Of a stretch of DNA of 64,000 bases, positions 53,857-63,349 are shown piece after piece; the first letter of the stretch is position 1; every line of letters starts with the position of its first letter. The notes beneath the pieces were generated by a model. It was not told the origin of the DNA. It did not search any database and saw nothing but the letters and a program-made list of their open reading frames with translations. The DNA comes from Halomonas sp. GTDB taxonomy: Bacteria > Pseudomonadota > Gammaproteobacteria > Pseudomonadales > Halomonadaceae. The DNA lies in contig NZ_JAGOBJ010000002.1 of NCBI RefSeq assembly GCF_017983445.1, positions 248,001-312,000 on the forward strand, read 5' to 3'. The position numbers and the translations under genes were made by a program.

Positions 53857-55026
53857 ATGCGTATTGTAGATATTCGCGAGAAAACCGTTTCAATCGCCTC
53901 TCCGATTGCCAATGCCTATATCGATTTTTCCAAGATGACCTGTTCGGTCGTGGCAGTGGTCACTGATGTGATTCGTGACGGTAAGCCGGTGATTGGTTAC
54001 GGCTTTAACTCTAACGGCCGTTACGGTCAGGGCGCACTGATGCGGGACCGCTTTCTGGATAGGATCACCGAAGCCAACCCCGACACGCTGATCGATCAAG
54101 AGCGCGACAACCTGGACCCGTTTGCCATCTGGGATACCCTGATGAAAAACGAAAAGCCCGGCGGGCATGGCGAGCGCTCGGTGGCGGTAGGCACTATCGA
54201 CATGGCGGTTTGGGACGCGGTGGCGAAAATTGAAGGCAAGCCGCTCTACCGGCTGCTGGCCGAACGTTATCGTAACGGCCAGGCCGACGATAAAGTCTGG
54301 GTGTATGCCGCCGGCGGCTACTACTACCCTGGTAAAGACCACACCAAGCTGCAGGACGAAATGAAGAGCTACCTGGAGCGTGGCTATAACGTGGTAAAAA
54401 TGAAGATTGGTGCCGCGCCGCTCGAGGAAGATATTCGGCGTATTGAAGCCGTACTTGAGGTAGTGGGCGATGGCAGCCGCTTGGCGGTAGATGCCAACGG
54501 GCGCTTTGATCTGGAAACCGCCATTGCTTACTCTGAGGCGCTTAAACCGTACAACCTCTTCTGGTACGAAGAAGCTGGCGATCCGCTGGATTATGCGCTT
54601 CAGGCGGAACTTGCCAACCACTATGAGCTACCCATGGCGACCGGCGAAAACCTGTTTTCACACCAGGATGCCCGCAACCTGCTGCGCCATGGTGGCATGC
54701 GCGCCGACCGCGATTTCGTACAGTTCGACTGCGCCCTCTCTTACGGGCTTGTTGAATATATGCGCACGCTCAAGGTGATGGATGAACTTGGCTGGTCATC
54801 GCGCCGCGTAGTGCCTCACGGCGGCCATCAGATGTCGCTGAATATTGCCGCTGGCCTGCACCTGGGCGGCAATGAATCCTACCCTGACGTATTCCAGCCG
54901 TTTGGCGGCTTTGCCGACGGCATCCAGGTTGAAAATGGCTACGTCGGCCTGCCGGACATTCCGGGCGTGGGTTTTGAAGCCAAATCCAAACTGTATGCGG
55001 TAATGCGCGAGCTGGGCGAAGGTTAA
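53857..55026 (+). CDS. tarD: D(-)-tartrate dehydratase, enolase superfamily
   Basis: A 389-residue enzyme converting D-tartrate to oxaloacetate and water, same length as the Bradyrhizobium enzyme to which it aligns from end to end from memory. Catalytic positions are clear: Lys183 in VVKMKIG, metal ligands Asp212 (VDANG), Glu238 (WYEE) and Glu264 (ATGEN), and the acid-base His321 (VPHGGHQ). The N-terminal cap carries PIANAYIDFSKMT and GYGFNSNGRYGQG, the substrate loops of this family. AAGGAG precedes the ATG. No tartrate transporter is adjacent; the oxaloacetate formed feeds the citric acid cycle directly. Confidence 0.93.
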   Translation: MRIVDIREKTVSIASPIANAYIDFSKMTCSVVAVVTDVIRDGKPVIGYGFNSNGRYGQGALMRDRFLDRITEANPDTLIDQERDNLDPFAIWDTLMKNEKPGGHGERSVAVGTIDMAVWDAVAKIEGKPLYRLLAERYRNGQADDKVWVYAAGGYYYPGKDHTKLQDEMKSYLERGYNVVKMKIGAAPLEEDIRRIEAVLEVVGDGSRLAVDANGRFDLETAIAYSEALKPYNLFWYEEAGDPLDYALQAELANHYELPMATGENLFSHQDARNLLRHGGMRADRDFVQFDCALSYGLVEYMRTLKVMDELGWSSRRVVPHGGHQMSLNIAAGLHLGGNESYPDVFQPFGGFADGIQVENGYVGLPDIPGVGFEAKSKLYAVMRELGEG

Positions 55027-55093
55027 GCCATTTGGCTTAACCTAGGTTCTGTCTGAAAAGTTGCCGAGCGCAGACACGTTTCAGACGAACCTA
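55021..55093. terminator. Two adjacent hairpins between convergent tarD and smc
   Basis: First, GGTTAAGCC-ATTT-GGCTTAACC (55021-55042), which contains the tarD stop codon. Second, 55043-55058 pairs with 55079-55093 (TAGGTTC..GTCTGAAA against TTTCAGACGAACCTA, one bulge), and its right arm contains the smc stop codon. There is no T-run. Together they fill the 64-bp gap and both stops. Confidence 0.65.
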
Positions 55094-58000
55094 ATCCACC
55101 AGCGCCGCGGCTTCATCAATCCCCACCGATACCAGACGCGAAACGCCGGGCTCTTGCATGGTCACCCCCATCAAGCGCTCGGCGGCTTCCATGGCGATCT
55201 TGTTATGGGTGATATAGATGAACTGGACGTTTTCCGACATCTCTTTTACGAGCTTGGCGTAACGGCCCACGTTGGCATCATCCAGCGGTGCGTCGACCTC
55301 ATCAAGCATACAGAACGGCGCAGGGTTGAGCTGGAAGATGGAGAACACCAGCGACAGCGCGGTGAGCGCTTTTTCCCCACCGGAAAGCAGGTGAATCGTA
55401 CTGTTCTTCTTGCCCGGCGGGCGCGCCATGATCGCCACGCCGGTTTCAAGCAAATCATCACCGGTCAGCGTAAGCCAAGCGGCACCACCGCCAAACACGC
55501 GGGGAAAGAGTTCCTGCAAGCCGCTATTCACCTGATCAAAGGTTTCTCGGAAACGTACCCGCGTTTCCTGATCAATACGCTTGATCGCCCGCTCCAGGGT
55601 TTCCAGCGCCTCAGTAAGCTCGGCGTGCTGGGCTTCCAGATAGTTGCGCCGCTCGGCCTGCTGGTCATACTCTTCGATCGCCGCCAGGTTGATCGCCCCT
55701 AAACGGCGGATCTTCTCGCCGGTGCTTTCCAGCCGCTCCTGCCAGGTTTGCTCACTGGCATCGCTTTGCAGGCTCTCGGCCAGAGCATCGGCGTCGTGGC
55801 CCAGTTCGGCCAGATGCTCATCCTGGGTCGCCGCTTTCAGGGCCAGCGCTTGAACGTCCATGCGCCGCTGCTGAAGCTGCTCGCGGCTTTGTTCAAGATT
55901 ACGTTCGTGCTGCTGGCGAGCCAGTTCGTCGTTGCGTAGTTGCTCAGCCAGTGACTGAGCCTGCTGGCGGGTTTCGTTAAGCCTGCGCTCCTGCTGTTCG
56001 CGCTGATGCAATAGCTCTTCAAGCTCTTCACCGGCCAGCTCGTCGGGCTCAAGCAGCATTTCCCGCGACTCTTCAAGCTCTGCTATGCGTAGTGACAAAC
56101 GCTCTTCGCTGTCGCTTGAGCGCGACTGCTGGGAGCGCAGGCTATCGCGCTCGGCGGTTAAGCGCTCGCGTTCCAGGGCCAGCGTCTGCTGCTGGGTTTT
56201 CAGCGGCGCGTGCTCTCGGGTCAACCGTTCGCGCTGTTCACGCTGACGGCCACGCTTTTCAGAAGCCATTTCCCGCGCTTCTGAGGCCGTTTCCAACGTT
56301 TCCATGGCGATATGCCAGTGGGCACGCTGCTCTTCTAAAGTAAGCGTTAACTCCGCCTCATCCTCTTGCAGCTGGCTAAGTTCGGCATCAAGTTCCGTGG
56401 CCCGGCCCTGTAGATGTTCAAGCTTCTGGGCGGCGCTGCGCTCTTTAATCGCCAGTTGTTGAAGGCTTGCGGCGTGGCTGCGTTCCTGCTCGGCCTGCTG
56501 CTCGCGGGCAAGCTCTAACGCTTCGATCGCGTCACTGGCCGTTTCGCACTGCTCCTCAATCAGCGCCAGGGCTTCTTCTTCCTGCTCGCGCTGGGCATCC
56601 AGCTCGCTAAAGCGACGGCGAGTGAGCAGCAGGCCATCGACGCCCTGGCCGTTGGCCTGCTGGTGGAGCCAGCCTCGCCCGTACCAGACGCCGTCCCGGC
56701 TCACCACGCTTTCGCCCGGGGCGAGGCTTGGCGCAAGCTGCTCGGCTTCCGCGCCGGATTCAACATAGTGAATACTCGCTAACCATTCACCCAGCGCACC
56801 GGCGCCGCTTACCAGTGAATCCAGCCGCTGGCTGCCAGTTGAAACGGCGGGCGCTTGTTCATCGATCAGGCACCAGTCAGTCGCCAGGGCTTCCGGCAGC
56901 GCGGCAAGCTTGTGGCTTGCCACCAGGCGGGCATTCAGCCAGGGCGCCAGCAGCCAGGAAATCACCGTTTCCCAACCGGGCGTGACGTTTAGCGTTTCAC
57001 CCAGGCGCGGGGCATTACTCAGCCCGTGGGTCGCCAGGGTTGCTTCGATATCCGGATCATGGTCGGCCAGTGCCGCATCAATTAATGCTTTAAGCGAGGC
57101 CAGCTCGCCCTGGCGCTGGCTTAAGCTCGCACGCTGGTCATCGCGGGTGCGTGTGGCCTGCTGATAGGCGTTTTTGGCATCGCTGTACTGCTGCTGCCAC
57201 TGTTCACGGGTTTGGGTGAAGGCTTCGGAGCGCTCTTCAGCGTCTATCAGTTGAGCCTGAAACTGAGCGTGCTCTTCGCGTAGTGCGGTAAGATCCGCAA
57301 GATCACCGCGCTGCTGACGTCGCCGCTGGCCTTCTGCCTGTAGACGTTGAATGCGCTGCTCTAAATCGCGTAGCTGGTCCTGGCTGCGGTCGGCTTCCCG
57401 GCTTGCGTCCCGCCAAAGGTTTTCAGCCTCAGACCACTGCTGCTCGGCGGCCTCCATGGCGGGGGTGGCATCGGCAAGTGCCTGCTCCAGGGTTTCCAGC
57501 TGTTCTTCCAGCGCTTCGTGCTCGGGTGACAGTTCCTCAAAGCGCTCGTCGATAACGCTCAGCCGCTCGCGGTCACCTTCGCTGACCTGGCGCTGCTCAT
57601 CAAGCTCACGCCGGGCGGTGGCGATGTCGTTGGCCAGCTGGACCTCACGGCTACGCCGATGGGCCTGATCCTGCTCCAGCCTTGCGATGCGCGTAGTGGT
57701 TTCGAAAAACTGCTGCTGGTGGCGTTCGAGCACCTCAGAAAGCTCGTCGTGCTGTTCGCGGGCCTGCTCCAGACGGGTTTCACACTGGCGTACGCCAAAC
57801 ACATCTTTTTCAACCGAGATTTCAAGCTCGCGAACCCGGCTCTCCTGCTGCGACTGTTCGGCGCGTAGAGTACGCCCACGCAGCAGCGCCAGCTCGCCTT
57901 TCAACCGGTACTCCTGTTGTTTCAGCTCCTGATAGCGTTTGGCCGCCTCGGCCTGGCGCTTCAAGCGCTCAAGCTGCTTATCCAGCTCTTCACGAATATC

Positions 58001-58585
58001 ATCCAAGCGCTCGAGGTTTTCCTGGGTACGCCGCATGCGGTTTTCGGTTTCCCGGCGGCGCTCCTTGTACTTGGAGATACCCGCGGCTTCTTCAAGTGTG
58101 GAGCGCAGGTCATCCGGGCGAGCTTCGATCAACCTTGAAATCATGCCCTGACCGATGATTGCGTAAGAGCGCGGGCCCAGGCCGGTGCCCATAAACAGGT
58201 CAGCGATATCCCGTCGGCGGCACTTCTGACCATTAAAGAAGTAGTTTGACTGACCGTCGCGGGTCACCAGCCGCTTGACCACGATTTCCGCGTACTGGGC
58301 ATACACGCCGCCCATGGTGCCGTCGCGGTTGTCGAACTTGAGCTCGATGGAGGCTTGGCCCACCGGCTTGCGCCCGGTAGAGCCATTGAAGATAACGTCC
58401 GCCATGGACTCACCGCGCAGGGTTTTGGCGGAAGACTCGCCCATTACCCAGCGTACGGCGTCAATGATATTGGATTTTCCGCAGCCGTTCGGGCCCACGA
58501 TCGCGGTCATATTACCGTCGAAAGGCACCGTGACCGGGTCGACAAACGACTTGAACCCAACAAGGCGAATAGAGGTTAAGCGCAT
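55091..58585 (-). CDS. smc: Chromosome segregation protein SMC
   Basis: An 1164-residue condensin ATPase. Walker A is GPNGCGKSN near residue 32, the signature motif is LLSGGEKALTALSLVF near 1070 and Walker B is FCMLDEVDAPLDD. Two long coiled coils (about 170-500 and 660-1000), very rich in Glu, Gln, Arg and Ala, flank a hinge (about 510-660). SMC with ScpA/ScpB organises the chromosome. In many gammaproteobacteria smc is immediately upstream of zipA and ligA; here a LysR-tarD pair separates them. Confidence 0.96.
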   Translation of the reverse strand: MRLTSIRLVGFKSFVDPVTVPFDGNMTAIVGPNGCGKSNIIDAVRWVMGESSAKTLRGESMADVIFNGSTGRKPVGQASIELKFDNRDGTMGGVYAQYAEIVVKRLVTRDGQSNYFFNGQKCRRRDIADLFMGTGLGPRSYAIIGQGMISRLIEARPDDLRSTLEEAAGISKYKERRRETENRMRRTQENLERLDDIREELDKQLERLKRQAEAAKRYQELKQQEYRLKGELALLRGRTLRAEQSQQESRVRELEISVEKDVFGVRQCETRLEQAREQHDELSEVLERHQQQFFETTTRIARLEQDQAHRRSREVQLANDIATARRELDEQRQVSEGDRERLSVIDERFEELSPEHEALEEQLETLEQALADATPAMEAAEQQWSEAENLWRDASREADRSQDQLRDLEQRIQRLQAEGQRRRQQRGDLADLTALREEHAQFQAQLIDAEERSEAFTQTREQWQQQYSDAKNAYQQATRTRDDQRASLSQRQGELASLKALIDAALADHDPDIEATLATHGLSNAPRLGETLNVTPGWETVISWLLAPWLNARLVASHKLAALPEALATDWCLIDEQAPAVSTGSQRLDSLVSGAGALGEWLASIHYVESGAEAEQLAPSLAPGESVVSRDGVWYGRGWLHQQANGQGVDGLLLTRRRFSELDAQREQEEEALALIEEQCETASDAIEALELAREQQAEQERSHAASLQQLAIKERSAAQKLEHLQGRATELDAELSQLQEDEAELTLTLEEQRAHWHIAMETLETASEAREMASEKRGRQREQRERLTREHAPLKTQQQTLALERERLTAERDSLRSQQSRSSDSEERLSLRIAELEESREMLLEPDELAGEELEELLHQREQQERRLNETRQQAQSLAEQLRNDELARQQHERNLEQSREQLQQRRMDVQALALKAATQDEHLAELGHDADALAESLQSDASEQTWQERLESTGEKIRRLGAINLAAIEEYDQQAERRNYLEAQHAELTEALETLERAIKRIDQETRVRFRETFDQVNSGLQELFPRVFGGGAAWLTLTGDDLLETGVAIMARPPGKKNSTIHLLSGGEKALTALSLVFSIFQLNPAPFCMLDEVDAPLDDANVGRYAKLVKEMSENVQFIYITHNKIAMEAAERLMGVTMQEPGVSRLVSVGIDEAAALVD

Positions 58586-58681
58586 GCCGATCCTACAAAG
58601 AGTTTATTGATGAACATGAAGAGTATTCAAAATGCACGGTTAATAACGACCACGGCAGCGGTGTGTTGACTCAGGGCTTGG

Positions 58682-59569
58682 CTATTCATCGACCACAGCC
58701 GTTTCGGATGCATCGGCCAAACGCTTCTGGGCCGCGCGAATACCTTCCCGTAGCGAGTCTGCCGTGTTGGGGTCTTCCACCGTGGCCAGCGCCCGGCGCC
58801 AACGGTCGATGGCGCTGTTATAGTCGCCGTTATCGTACGCGTGAATCCCCAATATGCCTAACACCGTTGGTTGGCGTGGATCCTCGGCCAGGGTTTCATC
58901 CACCAGGCGCTGCACCTCTGGCGTCATCTCGCGGTTCGCCATAAAAAAGCGAATTTGCGCCAGCTGTGCCAGCAGCCCAGGGAGGCGGCCTTCAAGGGCG
59001 ATCAGCCGCTCCAATGCGTTAACGGCTTTTGCCTGATGACCGGTATCGCGATACAGCGGAAACAGCATGGCCCACACGTTTGGATTATTGGGCTGAAGCG
59101 AGGCCTGCTCTTCTATACGGGCGATATACGTATCCGCAGTGGCGGCCGGGTCATGCTGGAGTGACTGCTGAACCTCGTACAGCGCAAGATCCCCTTCCGC
59201 GCCCTCTTTCAGATACCAGAACAGACTAAGCACGGCAAAACCCACCGCAATCAAAGGCACCGCCAATCGACCCGCGCGGGGCGACTTGAGCGGTCTGACG
59301 GCCTGAGTATCCGTATCTTCAAGCAGGCTGCGCTCAAGCTCCAGGCGACTCTCTTCAAACGCGGCGGTACTGATATCCCCTCGGCTGTGAGCGGCTTCCA
59401 GTGATGCCAGGCGGCGCGTAAAAATCGCCACGTTTTGCTCGGCAACCGTATCGTTGGCTTCAAAGGCATGCTGTTCGGCGTAAAGCGCTCCCGCCTTACG
59501 CAGCGGAGCGAGCAAACAGACAATTGCCGGTAGCATTACCAGGGCCATGGCCACCCATAATAGTGTCAT
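58682..59569 (-). CDS. ccmI: Cytochrome c maturation protein CcmI
   Basis: A 295-residue protein with two N-terminal TM helices (residues 3-22 and about 105-125), an intervening leucine-zipper-like cytosolic loop (AEQNVAIFTRRLASLEAAHSRGD) and a C-terminal TPR region facing the periplasm (VWAMLFPLYRDTGHQAKAVNAL; VLGILGIHAYDNGDYNSAI). CcmI holds apocytochrome c for the heme ligation complex. It overlaps ccmH by 4 bp and is the last gene of the operon. It is shorter than the pseudomonad CcmI, about 400 residues. Confidence 0.92.
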   Translation of the reverse strand: MTLLWVAMALVMLPAIVCLLAPLRKAGALYAEQHAFEANDTVAEQNVAIFTRRLASLEAAHSRGDISTAAFEESRLELERSLLEDTDTQAVRPLKSPRAGRLAVPLIAVGFAVLSLFWYLKEGAEGDLALYEVQQSLQHDPAATADTYIARIEEQASLQPNNPNVWAMLFPLYRDTGHQAKAVNALERLIALEGRLPGLLAQLAQIRFFMANREMTPEVQRLVDETLAEDPRQPTVLGILGIHAYDNGDYNSAIDRWRRALATVEDPNTADSLREGIRAAQKRLADASETAVVDE

Positions 59570-60036
59570 GATGACCTCCTGCGCTGTATCAAGGCGTCCA
59601 GGCGAGCTCGTTCCTCAACACTCAGGGCCTTGGCCGAGGATTTACGCCGGGCGCGGATTATCAGCATCAAAAGTACAAGGCCCAGGATGCCCAGCCCCAC
59701 CGGCAGCCCCCACAGCAAATAGGTACGCTTCTCCAGGCGAGGATTGTAGAGGATATAGTCGCCAAACCGCTCCACCATATGGCTTACGATTTCACTGTCC
59801 GAGCGCCCATCCTGCAGCATTTGATACACCCGTTCACGCATGTCGCCGGAAATAGGCGCATCGGAATCGCCAATTGCTTGGTTCTCGCACAGCGGGCAGC
59901 GCATGGAAGCAGTTAAGTCGTGATAGCGCTGCGTAAGCACCGGATCGTCAAACTCGCGTAGCTCGATTCCTCCGGCCGCTGCGCTTAATGCAAGAGCCAT
60001 CAGAATAGCCGCAGCGATGATACGTATTAACGCCAT
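59566..60036 (-). CDS. ccmH: Cytochrome c maturation protein CcmH
   Basis: A 156-residue thiol-disulphide oxidoreductase with a signal peptide (cleavage near SAAAG), the family motif MRCPLCENQAI (LRCxxC) that reduces the CxxCH of apocytochrome c, and a C-terminal TM helix (GLPVGLGILGLVLLMLII). Only the N-terminal half of the E. coli fused CcmH is present, as the CcmI part is a separate gene. Its start lies 10 bp inside ccmG. Confidence 0.95.
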   Translation of the reverse strand: MALIRIIAAAILMALALSAAAGGIELREFDDPVLTQRYHDLTASMRCPLCENQAIGDSDAPISGDMRERVYQMLQDGRSDSEIVSHMVERFGDYILYNPRLEKRTYLLWGLPVGLGILGLVLLMLIIRARRKSSAKALSVEERARLDALIQRRRSS

Positions 60037-60554
60037 TTGGCCACCTCCGGCAAAATGCGCTCAGAAACGTCTTGAGGCGAGATATAGCCTTTATGGTGAT
60101 AGCGGATAATCCCCTCGGCATCGACCAGGAAAGTTTCCGGCGCGCCATACACGCCCAGATCAAAGCCCAGGCTGCCTTCGGGGTCAAAGATATTCATCTC
60201 AAAAGGGTCGCCGTATTGGTTGAGAAAGCTCATGCCTTTCTCACGCGTATCGCGGTAGTTGACCCCGACCATACGAATACCCTGATCGGCTAGCTCCAAT
60301 AGCTGCGGCATTTCCTGCTTGCACGCCGGGCACCACTCGCCCCACACGTTGACCAGCGTGACCTCGCCTTTCAAGAGGGTTTGATCGACCGTTTGCTGCT
60401 CGTCACGCAGCGTAGTGGCTTCAAAGACTGGGAATTCCCGCGCCATCAGCGCTGAATCACGCTGCGACGGGTCATGCTGCAGGCGCTGATATAGAAACAG
60501 CGCTACCAGTAGAAAGCTCACGGGCAAGAGTAGTAGCAGTAACCGGCGGCTCAT
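60027..60554 (-). CDS. ccmG: Thiol:disulphide interchange protein CcmG/DsbE
   Basis: A 175-residue membrane-anchored thioredoxin-like protein. One N-terminal TM helix is followed by the thioredoxin fold with active site GEWCPACKQEMP. The conserved GVYGAPETFLVDAEG is the cis-Pro loop of the CcmG group. It delivers reducing power to apocytochrome c or CcmH in the periplasm. Overlaps ccmF by 4 bp and ccmH by 10 bp. Confidence 0.96.
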   Translation of the reverse strand: MSRRLLLLLLPVSFLLVALFLYQRLQHDPSQRDSALMAREFPVFEATTLRDEQQTVDQTLLKGEVTLVNVWGEWCPACKQEMPQLLELADQGIRMVGVNYRDTREKGMSFLNQYGDPFEMNIFDPEGSLGFDLGVYGAPETFLVDAEGIIRYHHKGYISPQDVSERILPEVAKWR

Positions 60555-62560
60555 GGCGTGGCCTCCTGGGTTCCAGGCTGGCTGGGCATAGTGGATGAAG
60601 CTTTATTCGTCGCCTTTACACGGCGATAGCGCTTATCCGCAATCGCCAGCACGCCGCCGAGCGCCATCAACAGGCCGCCCAACCACAGCCAGCGCACAAA
60701 GGGTTTATATTGAATGCGCATGGCCCAGCTGCCGTCGTCCAGGTCTTCGCCCATGGCCACGTAAAGGTCGCGAAACAGGCCTGCTCGCAGCGCCACCTGT
60801 GTCATGGGCATACCGGTGGCTAGATAAAAGCGTTTTTCCGGGCGCATTAAAAAGCCGCGCGCCGAGTCGATGTTGTGTACTTCAAGTACCGCTGTATCGG
60901 CCAGGAAGTTGGCCCCCCGGCGGCTGGTGAGTTCGGTCATGGTGAACTGATACCCGGCGACCTCGACTGTTGTGCCGGGAGCCATACGCACGGTTCGCTC
61001 ACTGGCATAGTTGGAAACGACCGCCACCCCAACGATCGTCACGGCAATGCCTAGATGGCCAAACACCATGCCCCAGTAGGCCAGAGAAAGCTTGCGTAAA
61101 CCGGCAAATCGGCTACTGGCGTGGCGGGTTTTATCGATTAAATCACGCCCCATCGGCAGCACAATCCAGAGTGCTGTCACAATGCCGAGCGACGCCCACA
61201 GGTTCCACTCACCGGTATAGATAAATGGCAGAAGCACACCCAATACCAGCGCTGCCGCCCCCGCAAGCCAAAGTTTTCGCTTAAGCTCCCGGGCCTGCAT
61301 GCTTTTCCAGCGAGCCACCGGCCCCAGGCCCATAAAGATGCACATCACCACGGTCAGCGGTACAAACAGAGCGTTAAAATAAGGCGGCCCCACGCTGATT
61401 TTACCCAGGTTGAGAGAATCGAGAATCAGCGGGTAGAGGGTACCCAGTAAAATGGTCACGGTCATGATGACCAGCACGATATTGTTGATCAGCAGCAGCG
61501 CATCGCGTGAAAGCCAGCTGAAGCTGACCTGATGACTGACTCTGGGCGCGCGCAGCGCAAACACCAGCAGTGAAAGCGTCACCGTGGCCGCCAGCAACAC
61601 CAGGATAAACAAGCCGCGCGAGGGGTCATTGGCAAACGCATGTACCGAGGTAAGCACGCCAGAGCGCACCAGAAAGGTACCCAGCAGTGACAGCGAAAAG
61701 GTAAAGATGGCCAGTAGCACGGTCCAGCTTTTAAACGAGCCGCGCTTTTCGGTAACCGCCAGGGAGTGGATCAGCGCGGTGCCGGTCAGCCAGGGCAAAA
61801 GTGAGGCGTTCTCTACCGGGTCCCAAAACCACCAGCCACCCCAGCCAAGTTCGTAGTAAGCCCACCAGCTTCCCAGCGCGATTCCTACGGTTAAAAAGGC
61901 CCAGGCGATGTTGGTCCAGGGACGCGCCCAGCGGGTCCAGGCGGCATCCAACCGCCCGCCCAAAAGCGCAGCAATTGCAAAGGCAAACACCACTGAAAAC
62001 CCGACATAGCCCATGTACAGCATCGGTGGATGAACAATCAGGCCGATATCCTGAAGCAGCGGGTTAAGGTCTGCGCCATCGTGAGGCACGTTGGGTAGAA
62101 GCCGCTCAAAGGGGTTGGAGGTCAGCAGGATAAAAAGCAAAAAGCCCAGGCTAATCAATCCCATGACGCCTTGTACTCGGGCCACCATGTCGCGGGGCAG
62201 GCCATTGGAAAAGCGTGAGGCGGCATAGCCCCAGCCCGCCAGCATAAAGCTCCACAAAAGCACCGAGCCTTCGTGGTTGCCCCATACCGCGCTTAGCTTG
62301 TAGTACCAGGGTAAAAGCGAATTGGAGTTGTTGGCCACATTCGCCACGCTGAAGTCGTCCAGCGCATAGCTTGTGGTCAAACACAGGTAGGCGAGTGCAA
62401 TAAAGAAAAACTGGCCAACCGCCATGGGGTGGCCGTAAGCCATCCATAGCGGCCTTCGCGTAGAGGCCCCGGCTAACGGCATTACCGCCTGTACGGCGGC
62501 CATCAGCACGGCAATAATCAATGCGAAATGGCCAAGTTCAGGAATCATCTTTACCAACAT
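60551..62560 (-). CDS. ccmF: Heme lyase subunit CcmF
   Basis: A 669-residue polytopic membrane protein, the core of the cytochrome c heme ligation complex. The tryptophan-rich WWD signature is WGGWWFWDPVENASLLPWL near residue 240. Heme-coordinating His residues are seen in VHPPMLYMGY, TGTALIHSLAV and TSVHAF. The ATG at 62560 has GGAG nearby; a second at 62548 (MIPELGHFAL) is possible. Some 15 TM segments fit the family. It begins 68 bp after ccmE. Confidence 0.97.
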   Translation of the reverse strand: MLVKMIPELGHFALIIAVLMAAVQAVMPLAGASTRRPLWMAYGHPMAVGQFFFIALAYLCLTTSYALDDFSVANVANNSNSLLPWYYKLSAVWGNHEGSVLLWSFMLAGWGYAASRFSNGLPRDMVARVQGVMGLISLGFLLFILLTSNPFERLLPNVPHDGADLNPLLQDIGLIVHPPMLYMGYVGFSVVFAFAIAALLGGRLDAAWTRWARPWTNIAWAFLTVGIALGSWWAYYELGWGGWWFWDPVENASLLPWLTGTALIHSLAVTEKRGSFKSWTVLLAIFTFSLSLLGTFLVRSGVLTSVHAFANDPSRGLFILVLLAATVTLSLLVFALRAPRVSHQVSFSWLSRDALLLINNIVLVIMTVTILLGTLYPLILDSLNLGKISVGPPYFNALFVPLTVVMCIFMGLGPVARWKSMQARELKRKLWLAGAAALVLGVLLPFIYTGEWNLWASLGIVTALWIVLPMGRDLIDKTRHASSRFAGLRKLSLAYWGMVFGHLGIAVTIVGVAVVSNYASERTVRMAPGTTVEVAGYQFTMTELTSRRGANFLADTAVLEVHNIDSARGFLMRPEKRFYLATGMPMTQVALRAGLFRDLYVAMGEDLDDGSWAMRIQYKPFVRWLWLGGLLMALGGVLAIADKRYRRVKATNKASSTMPSQPGTQEATP

Positions 62561-62628
62561 CTGCGCTCCAACCTAGCACTGGCCCTAAGGCTTATGGCAT
62601 TCATCAAGATATTTTCAGGCATTCCGCC

Positions 62629-63123
62629 CTACTCATTCAGGCCCTTATTCAGGCGCTTACCCACTTCGACAGCTTTATCCTGGTAGTCGGCGGGCGAATA
62701 ACCGGCATCTTCCAGGGCCTGCGCCACCTCGGGCGGCATATAGTTTTCATCGTGGCGGGCAAGCACCTTGTCAGCCACGAACCACCCGTCGGCCTGGAGC
62801 TTGCCGACCACCACCACACCCTGCCCTTCACGAAACAAATCCGGCAGAATGCCGTTGTAAGACACGCCCAGCTCATCAACGTAATCCGTAATTCGAAATT
62901 CGACATCCAGGCTTTGTGGGTCGCGAAATACCGAACCTTCTTTCACCATGCCCCCGGCGCGAATGGAGCGCTCAATAGGCGCATCGCCCTGGGCGATTTG
63001 CACTGGGCTGAAAAACAGGTTGATGTTGGCACGTAACGCATAAAGCGTTAGCCCAACGGCAAGCCCGGCTAATACAAGGCCACCAAGAATGATCAACAGT
63101 TTTTGGCGGCGCTTAGGTGTCAT
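62629..63123 (-). CDS. ccmE: Heme chaperone CcmE
   Basis: A 164-residue protein with one N-terminal TM helix (residues 9-30) and a periplasmic OB barrel. The covalent heme site is VLARHDENYMP, with His124 and Tyr128. I start at ATG 63123 (MTPKRRQKLLIILGG), which overlaps the end of ccmD; the frame above it is out of character. It carries heme from CcmABCD to CcmF. Confidence 0.96.
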   Translation of the reverse strand: MTPKRRQKLLIILGGLVLAGLAVGLTLYALRANINLFFSPVQIAQGDAPIERSIRAGGMVKEGSVFRDPQSLDVEFRITDYVDELGVSYNGILPDLFREGQGVVVVGKLQADGWFVADKVLARHDENYMPPEVAQALEDAGYSPADYQDKAVEVGKRLNKGLNE

Positions 63124-63349
63124 CGCGAAGGCTCGTTTGCAGTGGGTTCGGTGCGGTATTGACACTCTGGGGCGAGCGCGTTTTCTCACGCCGGGCCCGG
63201 CGTTTCAAATCGCGGATTAGTTGACGGCGCTCTGCGCGGGCATGCCAAACGCTGGCAATCATCAATAATGCCGTGACGCCCCAGGCGGCCCATACGTAAG
63301 GCGCATGCCCTCCCATGGCTAAAAACGCCGAGAACGAGGCAAACGCCAT
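63113..63349 (-). CDS. ccmD: Heme exporter accessory protein CcmD
   Basis: A 78-residue single-TM protein. The conserved opening FLAMGGHAPYVWAAWGVTALLM and the charged juxtamembrane part RAERRQLIRDLKRRARR are typical of CcmD. It links CcmC and CcmE in the complex that releases holo-CcmE. It overlaps the ccmC stop by one base and ccmE by 11 bp. Confidence 0.93.
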   Translation of the reverse strand: MAFASFSAFLAMGGHAPYVWAAWGVTALLMIASVWHARAERRQLIRDLKRRARREKTRSPQSVNTAPNPLQTSLRDDT

